Below, piece by piece: positions 1 through 5,013 of a stretch of 5,013 nt of DNA. The position numbers were made by a program, and so were the translations under genes. Positions within the stretch are counted from its first letter, which is position 1, and every line of letters starts with the position of its first letter. Under the pieces are notes generated by a model, which was given only the letters and a program-made list of their open reading frames with translations, was not told the DNA's origin and searched no databases. This DNA is from Acidobacteriota bacterium (GTDB lineage Bacteria > Acidobacteriota > Terriglobia > Terriglobales > SCQP01). Where the stretch lies: positions 1 to 5,013 of the forward strand of contig JAKATS010000249.1 of assembly GCA_021818645.1 (NCBI GenBank), given 5' to 3'.

Positions 1-2
1 AC

Positions 3-884
3 ATCATTCAGCAGAGCGTCTCCCCGGCCGATTTTCAGCAGGCCATTGATCTGGTCTTCAAAACCTGGGGCCCGCCGCCCTTTGGCAATCTGCTCTCCAC
101 CAACTGTAATCCTTCGACCCTGGTCAACTGGGGTGAAAATTCCTGGGTCACGCTGCATCAGATCGGCAACCGGCGCGAGCACGAATATTACTGGTATCTC
201 AGCGAAATCTATCGCGATCCCCATCCCCGGCCGGCGCTCAACGGCGAGCCCTACTATGCCGGCTATCATGATGCCCGCGGCATTCCCGGCGGCTACCAAT
301 ACGGCGCCCGGGGAGGCACGCCGCGCGATGACCGCTACGTCCGCTCGGCCATGTACGGCAGCGTGCTCTCCGGCGGGCTCGCCGGCCATATCTACGGCGC
401 CGAAGGCATCTGGGGCGCCGATGTCGAACCCCAGGCCCCGGTCAAAATGTGGACCGCCTTCCAGTGGCGCTCCGGCGCGCAGATGCGCTACCTGCGCGAC
501 TTTCTCTTCTCGCTCGGCCCCGCCTATCGGCAGTTGGTGCCCGATAGCTGGGTCGTGCCCAGCCGCACGTCTCTGCTCAAGGGCTACGACGGATGGGCCT
601 ACGCCGCCCGCACCCCCGATCAGGGCAATTTCCTGGTTTATTTCGAAAAAGGCTGCCCGCAAAGTAAAATCCGCGGGGCCTTGCCCGGCGCCCGCTATCA
701 GGCCCGCTGGTTTAACCCGCGCACCGGACGCTGGCGTCCGGCCTTTCAGTTGCTGGCTTCTGCCATCGGCGCCCTGGCCCTGCCCGCGCCGCCTTCGGCC
801 CTCGACTGGGGCCTGCGCCTTTATATTCGAACTCGCGATGGGAATAGCCCTGCATCGCGGCAGGCTTCCCCGCTCGGAGCGTGA
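3..884 (+). CDS. Apiosidase-like (DUF4038/GH140-related) glycoside hydrolase, C-terminal part; 5' end outside window
   Basis: The frame is open from base 3 to the TGA at 882-884 (293 codons), so only the C-terminal part is seen. Residues about 1-180 resemble the second half of the apiosidase-like TIM-barrel family. They include 'NWGENSW' (about 42-48) and 'LNGEPYYAGYHD' (79-90), where E82 is a candidate catalytic glutamate, followed by a region rich in Trp, Tyr and Gly (118-160). Residues about 185-275 look like the small beta-sandwich called a putative collagen-binding domain in this family. Its marks are 'YFEKG' (213-217), 'ARWFNPRTGRW' (234-244) and a closing 'DWGLRLYI' (268-275). Related enzymes cleave glycosidic bonds in plant cell-wall polysaccharides such as rhamnogalacturonan II side chains and are usually exported. 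Any signal peptide would lie upstream of the window. The substrate cannot be inferred. A tail of about 18 polar residues follows the last strand. The ATG at 351 is internal and not the start, because family-like sequence continues upstream of it. Confidence 0.8.
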   Translation: MIQQSVSPADFQQAIDLVFKTWGPPPFGNLLSTNCNPSTLVNWGENSWVTLHQIGNRREHEYYWYLSEIYRDPHPRPALNGEPYYAGYHDARGIPGGYQYGARGGTPRDDRYVRSAMYGSVLSGGLAGHIYGAEGIWGADVEPQAPVKMWTAFQWRSGAQMRYLRDFLFSLGPAYRQLVPDSWVVPSRTSLLKGYDGWAYAARTPDQGNFLVYFEKGCPQSKIRGALPGARYQARWFNPRTGRWRPAFQLLASAIGALALPAPPSALDWGLRLYIRTRDGNSPASRQASPLGA

Positions 885-948
885 CCATCGCCGCCTCCAC
901 CGGAGTTTGGGGCAGCAGGCGGGCCCTCCCGTCACGCACGTTGTTTTT
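879..948 (+). terminator. Candidate intrinsic terminator of the hydrolase gene
   Basis: A nested inverted repeat spans the hydrolase stop codon. The outer arms are GCGTGAC (879-885) and GTCACGC (931-937). The inner arms are CCGCCT (891-896) and AGGCGG (917-922). A T-rich tract, TTGTTTTT, follows at 941-948. Hairpin plus T-tract on the coding strand fits Rho-independent termination. Against this, the internal loops are large and the structure begins inside the coding sequence, so translating ribosomes would compete with folding. Confidence 0.35.
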
Positions 949-1220
949 CGGCTGGTCCCGGAAATGAAAACGCTGGATGAAAATTCGGGATTGTTCTTCC
1001 ATGGCCGTGTGGCCGGCGGGATAGACCACCCCCCGGCGCTTCAGCCCGGCAATGCTTTTGTCCTGGTAGATGGAAGTGGGCGCTCTGCGGATTCGCTGTA
1101 TGCATGCTTCAAGCCGGCGCTTTTCCCCATGTCGTTGCAACATGATGCCGCCGGTATTTCGGCGTGGGCGTGATGTTCCGTCCTGCAGAAGCGTTCCTTG
1201 CATCCATCGCTGGGTATGCC
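885..1220. other. Convergent intergenic region with no assignable gene
   Basis: This stretch of 336 bases lies between two genes whose 3' ends face each other. Its first part holds the candidate terminator. One plus frame continues to a TGA at 1171-1173 without a stop. The exactly antisense frame is open on the minus strand from an ATG at 1203. The plus-frame reading (for example 'VTHVVFRLVPEMKTLDE', about 931-981) has a fairly protein-like composition but no start or ribosome binding site of its own, and I recognise no family. The minus-frame reading is Arg-rich and runs deep into the hydrolase gene. One of them could be a decayed gene, or both may be chance in GC-rich DNA. I saw no clear terminator for the kinase gene on the minus strand. 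Confidence 0.5.
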
Positions 1221-1859
1221 TTATCGCACATGCCGGATCAACACCAATCGTAACCGTGCGGAATCTCTCCGCAGGGCGATCATGCCTTGCCGTGAAATCG
1301 CGGTCTGTTCAATCTGGCGGTGCTGAAAATGGGTAATCGCGGCCTCCCGGCCGCTGGGTAGCGTAATCGCATACAGGTTATGCATGGACGGCCCGCAGGC
1401 GCAGCCGACGGCCCTGGACGACAGCCAGGCCGGCGGGTCGTTCGATCCCCCTCCATTCGACGTGGTGGGAATCGCGATCCAGTACGGCTGCGTCTTGCCG
1501 TTGAGCGTGATGATCGTGATCGCCGAGGCATGAGTTTTGGGATCCGTGCCCCAGCATGAAATCCGGCGTCCATGCGGGCTGAGCGCGATGTGATAACAGG
1601 GAACTTCCGCAATCGGCCGTACCGCTTTCGTGGCCAGGTTCAGCTCCCGCACCACCGGACGCCCCATGACCACGGAATCGAAATACAGCGTCTTGCCGTC
1701 GGCGGAATATAAAGGATTAATGGAAAACTGCCCCGGTAATAAAGTTTCCGCCGCCCCCGCCTGATTTCCCGTCATGCCGGATCGAGATGCCATGCTGCAG
1801 GGTAACGTAGCTGACGTGGGTCCCCTCGGGTGAAACCGCCGGCTGCATGGCAAAGCCAT
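1221..1859 (-). pseudogene. Out-of-frame C-terminal segment of the kinase beta-propeller
   Basis: This frame carries the missing end of the upstream kinase and is unlikely to be an independent gene. Its first 33 or so codons from the ATG at 1859 overlap the kinase frame and look like noise. From about residue 36 (near 1753) the sequence becomes propeller-like: 'YSADGKTLYFDS' (51-62), 'ALSPHGRRISCWG' (92-104) and 'HNLYAITLPSG' (160-170). It ends in 'LVLIRHVR', matching the 'VLIR' plus short basic tail typical of acidobacterial kinase-propeller proteins, followed by TAA at 1223-1221. Joining kinase residues 1-759 to residues 36-212 here gives a continuous 936-residue protein after removal of one base at 1754-1758. 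I see no ribosome binding site supporting separate translation. If the frameshift is a sequencing error, this belongs to the kinase CDS. Confidence 0.75.
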
Positions 1860-4032
1860 GGTGTGTCAGCAGTTCGATCGTGCCGTCCTTGACCGCAATC
1901 CTGGCCAGCTTCAGTCCCTTGCGGCTGAGCTCCACGCTGATCAGATGCCTGCCCCCGGGCGTCCAGGCCAGCCCGGCCAGCCCCAGGCGTCCGCTGTTGG
2001 GCAGCCGGGTAAACGGCCCGCCGCGCCGGCCCGTCCAGATGCCGCCCCGCAGCGTCAGCCGCGAGGTCAGCAGCATATTTCCCGTCGCCGTCAGGCTGGT
2101 CCCCAGATAAGTTCCCAGCCCGTCGGTCAGCGGCGTCAGATGGCCGGAAGGGTAGTCAATCCGCAGGATCTGCGCGCTGATCTCGCTGGCCAGGGTAAAG
2201 CTGGCGTTCGCGATCAGCCCTTGGCCGCTCGGCAGCCAGCTCATGGACTGAACCCATCCCAGCGTGCGGTGGGTCAGCCGTTGCGGCGGCCCTCCCGCCA
2301 GGCTCACGATCTGGATCGTCTCGCTGATCCCATGCGCCAGCGATTGCACCGCCACGGCCAGATGCCGTCCCTCCGGCGACCATGCCGGCGCGCTCTGCAG
2401 TTGCAGGGGAAAGCTGGCCGTGTAAATCGCTTTTTCCCCGCTTCCATTCGCTTTCGCCGTCATCAGCTTGTCTGCCCGCTGCCCATGCCGCACAAAGGCG
2501 AAATGCGTGCCGTGCGGAGAAAACGAGATGGCCGTGTCCACATTGTCCAGAATCAGCCGCATCGGTCCGCCCAGTACCGGCAGTTGGTACACCCCGTTAT
2601 TGCCGGGATGGCGGGCGCCGTCATAATGCGTCACATATAAATGATTGCCGCCGGGGCCGAAGGTCAACCCCACATAGTGATAGATCCCGGGCGCTTCAAT
2701 CTGCACCGCGCTCTGCGCCGCCACCTGGCGCATCCACAGCGCCTGTTTGCCCTGCGCCTCGCGTACATAGGCGACATAGCGCCCGTCGGGTGAAATCGCC
2801 GCCGGGCCGAAATTGCCCTTGCGCGTCAGCGGTTCAATCTGGATCGGGCCCGCCGGCGTCGTGGCCGCCGGCGCATGCAGCCAATGCCACAGACCCCAAC
2901 CCCCGGCGGCGATCAGCACCAGCAGCCCTGCCCCGGTCATCGCCAGCAGCCCGCGGTGCTTGCGCGCCACCGCGGCCAGCAGTTGGCTGTCGGAAACCGC
3001 GGCCGCCGTCGCCGCCGTCGCCGGATTCACCGTCGTCCCCGCTCCGCTGGCTTGATATGCCGGCGTCGCGCCCGAGGCCGATCCCGCCGCGGGCGTCGTC
3101 AGGCTCTGTGCCTGCGCTCTCAAACTATCGCTCGAACGCCGCAGCCGCCTCAGCTCCGCCCGCACATCCGCCGCCGACTGGAACCGCAGTTCGCGGTCTT
3201 TCTCCAGCAGCCGCTGCAATACGGGTTCCAGGCCCGGCGGCAGATCCGGGTTGAGCGTCGCCGCCGGCGTGGGGGGGCGGTTCAGAATCGCGTCAAACGT
3301 CGCCGCTGCGGTGTTGCCGCTGAACGCCTGCCGCCCGGTGGCCATTTCCGACAGCACCGCGCCGAAGGAAAATAAATCCGTGCGGGCATCCAGCTCCTCG
3401 CCCCGCGCCTGCTCCGGCGACATATAGGCGATCGTGCCCACCGTGCTGCCCGGCGCCGTCACCAGCAGCTCGTTCGTCGCCAGCGTCTCTTCGTCTTCGC
3501 CCAGCCCGCGGGCGTTCTTGCCCGTCCGTTTGGCCAGGCCGAAATCCAGTATCTTGGCCTGCTGCCGCGTGGTCACGAAAATATTCGCCGGCTTGATATC
3601 CCGGTGTACAATCCCCGCCTGGTGCGCGGCGTCGAGCGCGTCGGCGATCTCGATCGCCAAGTCCAGCAGCAGCTCGTTCGGCAGCGGCTTGCCGTGTATG
3701 CGCTGCCGCAGCGTCTGTCCTTCCAGCTTTTCCATCACCAGGTACGGCCGCGGCGGCTGGCCGTTTTCACCCGGCAGCTCGCCAACATCGTGGATGATGC
3801 AGATATTGGGGTGGTTCAATGCCGATGCCGCACGCGCTTCCCGCTGAAATCGCTCCCGCGCTCCGGGCGAGCTGGCCAGCTCGTCGGGCAGAAACTTGAT
3901 TGCGACTCGCCGGTTCAGCCGCGTGTCCTCGGCTTCATAGACGACGCCCATGCCGCCGTCACCCAGTTTGGCAATGATTTTATAGTTCCCGAGGGTCGTG
4001 CCGATGGGATTAAATCCGGCTTGTGGCGGCAT
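1717..4032 (-). CDS. PknB-type Ser/Thr protein kinase with one TM helix and TolB/PD40-like propeller (frameshifted C-terminus)
   Basis: The product phosphorylates Ser/Thr of proteins at the inner membrane. Kinase residues visible: glycine loop G24-D-G-G-M-G, ATP-binding Lys46 (VAIKF), helix-C Glu65, catalytic HRDIKPAN 143-150 (Asp145), DFG 163-165, the [10 protein letters not shown] segment 199-208, Asp219 (RTDLFSFG) and Arg283. No key residue is missing, so it should be active. An Ala/Thr/Ser-rich linker (about 300-355) leads to a membrane helix near 361-384, preceded by the basic RKHR. The exported part has propeller repeats: [11 protein letters not shown] (413-423), [11 protein letters not shown] (504-514), [12 protein letters not shown] (551-562), [11 protein letters not shown] (690-700) and [11 protein letters not shown] (733-743). 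The frame then runs into a Gly string and stops after 771 residues, short of the expected end, which lies in another frame (see 1221-1859). The ATG at 4032 is 34 bp after the methyltransferase stop. It has no clear Shine-Dalgarno, and the N-terminus length before the kinase fold is normal. Ligand and targets are unknown. Confidence 0.9.
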   Translation of the reverse strand: MPPQAGFNPIGTTLGNYKIIAKLGDGGMGVVYEAEDTRLNRRVAIKFLPDELASSPGARERFQREARAASALNHPNICIIHDVGELPGENGQPPRPYLVMEKLEGQTLRQRIHGKPLPNELLLDLAIEIADALDAAHQAGIVHRDIKPANIFVTTRQQAKILDFGLAKRTGKNARGLGEDEETLATNELLVTAPGSTVGTIAYMSPEQARGEELDARTDLFSFGAVLSEMATGRQAFSGNTAAATFDAILNRPPTPAATLNPDLPPGLEPVLQRLLEKDRELRFQSAADVRAELRRLRRSSDSLRAQAQSLTTPAAGSASGATPAYQASGAGTTVNPATAATAAAVSDSQLLAAVARKHRGLLAMTGAGLLVLIAAGGWGLWHWLHAPAATTPAGPIQIEPLTRKGNFGPAAISPDGRYVAYVREAQGKQALWMRQVAAQSAVQIEAPGIYHYVGLTFGPGGNHLYVTHYDGARHPGNNGVYQLPVLGGPMRLILDNVDTAISFSPHGTHFAFVRHGQRADKLMTAKANGSGEKAIYTASFPLQLQSAPAWSPEGRHLAVAVQSLAHGISETIQIVSLAGGPPQRLTHRTLGWVQSMSWLPSGQGLIANASFTLASEISAQILRIDYPSGHLTPLTDGLGTYLGTSLTATGNMLLTSRLTLRGGIWTGRRGGPFTRLPNSGRLGLAGLAWTPGGRHLISVELSRKGLKLARIAVKDGTIELLTHHGFAMQPAVSPEGTHVSYVTLQHGISIRHDGKSGGGGGNFITGAVFH
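1754..1758 (-). other. Frameshift site in the kinase gene (run of five G on the coding strand)
   Basis: On the minus strand the kinase frame reads through GGC GGG GGC GGC GGA and stops at 1717. Deleting one G of the run at 1758-1754 gives GGC GGG GCG GCG GAA and continues smoothly into '[10 protein letters not shown]' and the rest of the propeller to 1221. This is a single-base gain (or loss of two) in a homopolymer. It may be a real mutation, a phase-variable tract or a base-calling error; the sequence alone cannot separate these. Confidence 0.75.
3002..3022. repeat. Short 9-bp tandem repeat in the kinase linker
   Basis: GCCGCCGTC occurs twice in tandem (3002-3010, 3011-3019) and is followed by a further GCC (3020-3022). 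It encodes part of the Ala/Thr-rich linker between the kinase domain and the membrane helix (near residues 337-344, ATAATAA-like). The unit is a multiple of three, so copy-number change would alter linker length without breaking the frame. Confidence 0.6.
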
Positions 4033-4066
4033 AATCTAACGATTCTAGCCTAACCCCGTACCGCCG

Positions 4067-4999
4067 CTATTTGGGCCGCTGCCCCCGGGCTATCAAGAGT
4101 TGCGACCACCCCAACCCGCCCGGCAGCCGGCTGCCCATTCGGTCCAGCCTGCGCCCCATCGCACCCAGCATGGGGAGCAGCGAATAGGCTCCCGGCCGGT
4201 GCCAGCTCAGCCCGCCGATGCGCACCTTGACGAACCCGTGCATCTGTTCCCGCAGTTCGTCCCGGCCGTAGCAATGATAAAAAATGCCCGAATCGTGCCG
4301 GCCTTCGCGTTCCCTGCCGGCTCGTTCATTTGCCCGCCCGTCATGATACACCGTCAGCACCAGCCGCCCGCCCGGCCGTAATAAATCGCGCAGCCGTTCC
4401 AACAACTGCAGGCGCATTGCAGCCGTGGGCAGGTGCTCCAGCACCTGCAGGCAGGCAATCTTGTCAAAGCAATTCTCGCGCAGCGGAGGGCGCGTCAGAT
4501 CGCCGGCCGCCAGCGCCGCCCGCCGCGTGCTGGCGCCCAGGTACTGCAGCCGCGCTGCGGCAAAATCCATTCCCACCACCGCGCACCGCCGCCGCAGCAG
4601 CCGCTGCGTCAGCCGTCCCACCCCGCAGCCGGCGTCCAGCACGCTTTCCCCCCGCCGCGGGCGCAGCCAGCCCAGCACCGCCGTCTGCTCCAGCTTTTCT
4701 TCGTATATCTGCCTCCGCGTGCGCGGCTGCATCAGCACTCGGTTGCGCTCCCGGCTCTCCTCGGCCTGGATTTCCTCCGCCGCCTGGACTGCGGCCTCTT
4801 CTGCCGCCGCCGCGGCATGAAATCCGTTGCGGGATAAAAAATCCGGCAGCCCGGCATGAATCGGGTAGCCTGCCCCGCAGCGCGGGCAAATGCAGGCCCC
4901 CTCCCAGATCTCCTGCTCCTGCCACACTTCAGCGTGCAGGGTTAAAGGAAAATGTCCATCCCGGGGACAGGCCCAGAAGCGGTTGGCTTGCACCAGCAT
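4067..4999 (-). CDS. Class I SAM-dependent methyltransferase with N-terminal Trm112-like zinc-ribbon segment
   Basis: A cytosolic enzyme expected to transfer a methyl group from S-adenosylmethionine to an unknown acceptor. Residues 9-55 resemble a Trm112-like/zinc-ribbon module: C11-P-R-D-G, then C38-P-R-C41-G and 'YPIHAGLPDFL' (45-55). The position usually held by a second N-terminal Cys is Asp14. An Ala/Glu-rich, probably helical stretch (61-88) leads to the Rossmann domain. That domain has motif I VLDAGCGVG (120-128), the acidic residue after strand 2 (D145 in VVGMDF), GDL (166-168), 'FDKIACLQVLEHL' (178-190) and 'LLRPGGRLVLTVY' (206-218). The last 90 or so residues are less conserved and may set substrate choice. 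Such methyltransferases act on small molecules, quinones, lipids or sugars, so no specific reaction can be named. The ATG at 4999 precedes the first Cys by 10 codons. The frame is open to the window edge, so an upstream start is not excluded. The gene ends 34 bp before the kinase, suggesting an operon. Confidence 0.82.
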   Translation of the reverse strand: MLVQANRFWACPRDGHFPLTLHAEVWQEQEIWEGACICPRCGAGYPIHAGLPDFLSRNGFHAAAAAEEAAVQAAEEIQAEESRERNRVLMQPRTRRQIYEEKLEQTAVLGWLRPRRGESVLDAGCGVGRLTQRLLRRRCAVVGMDFAAARLQYLGASTRRAALAAGDLTRPPLRENCFDKIACLQVLEHLPTAAMRLQLLERLRDLLRPGGRLVLTVYHDGRANERAGREREGRHDSGIFYHCYGRDELREQMHGFVKVRIGGLSWHRPGAYSLLPMLGAMGRRLDRMGSRLPGGLGWSQLLIARGQRPK

Positions 5000-5013
5000 G
5001 CTAGCCGGTGTTA

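Noticed and set aside
46..1173. Plus-strand frame of 375 codons overlapping the hydrolase
   Set aside because: Between 46 and 884 the adjacent frame carries clear hydrolase family sequence, and this one is Pro/Ser/Ala-rich noise. Only its last part, 885-1173, is kept as an open question.
1858..2640. Long plus-strand frame of 260 codons antisense to the kinase gene
   Set aside because: It lies opposite the kinase-propeller coding sequence, is very rich in Arg, Gln and Pro, and shows no family motif. This is the usual shadow of a GC-rich gene.
2382..3254. Plus-strand frame of 290 codons
   Set aside because: Antisense to the kinase linker and propeller, with Pro/Arg/Ser/Ala-rich low-complexity composition and no recognisable domain.
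4042..4047. TAGAAT on the minus strand, resembling a -10 box just upstream of the kinase ATG
   Set aside because: No convincing -35 element at the right distance, and only 9 bases to the ATG. With the methyltransferase 34 bp upstream, read-through explains expression more simply.
4797..4816. GCC/GCG-rich stretch as a possible microsatellite
   Set aside because: It encodes the poly-Ala part of the methyltransferase linker with irregular units. It is better explained by Ala codons in GC-rich DNA than by a repeat element.
4330..5004. Plus-strand frame of 224 codons opposite the methyltransferase
   Set aside because: Pro/Ala/Arg-rich shadow with no motifs. The minus strand here has a clear SAM-binding fold.

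Overview
The window looks like chromosomal DNA of a GC-rich soil-type bacterium, most likely of the Acidobacteriota. The main reason is the kinase gene. An N-terminal PknB-type serine/threonine kinase, one transmembrane helix and a long TolB/PD40-like beta-propeller ending in a 'VLIR' tail is an architecture I know as strongly expanded in that phylum. This assignment is inference; no rRNA or other marker is present.

Layout: (1) Positions 3-884, plus strand, hold the 3' part of a gene for an apiosidase-like (DUF4038 / GH140-related) glycoside hydrolase with a C-terminal putative collagen-binding-like domain. Its 5' end lies outside the window. (2) Positions 885-1220 are a convergent intergenic stretch. 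It has a hairpin plus T-tract that could end the plus-strand gene, and an unassigned open frame that may be a remnant or chance. (3) Positions 4032 down to 1221, minus strand, hold a receptor-like Ser/Thr protein kinase split by a +1 frameshift at a run of five C's (1754-1758). The kinase, membrane helix and most of the propeller are in one frame (4032-1717). The last 177 residues, with recognisable propeller sequence and the family's typical C-terminus, are in another (about 1753-1221). Removing one base from the run restores a 936-residue protein. (4) Positions 4999 down to 4067, minus strand, hold a class I SAM-dependent methyltransferase with an N-terminal Trm112-like zinc-ribbon segment. 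It lies 34 bp upstream of the kinase, so the two are probably co-transcribed.

The methyltransferase and kinase would form a small modification/signalling operon: a cytosolic methyl transfer enzyme and a membrane kinase with an extracytoplasmic sensor or binding propeller. The hydrolase on the opposite strand is a separate carbohydrate-degradation function, and nothing in the sequence ties it to the kinase. I saw no tRNA, rRNA, CRISPR array, insertion sequence or complete mobile element, and no clearly new system. The most notable observation is the kinase frameshift.
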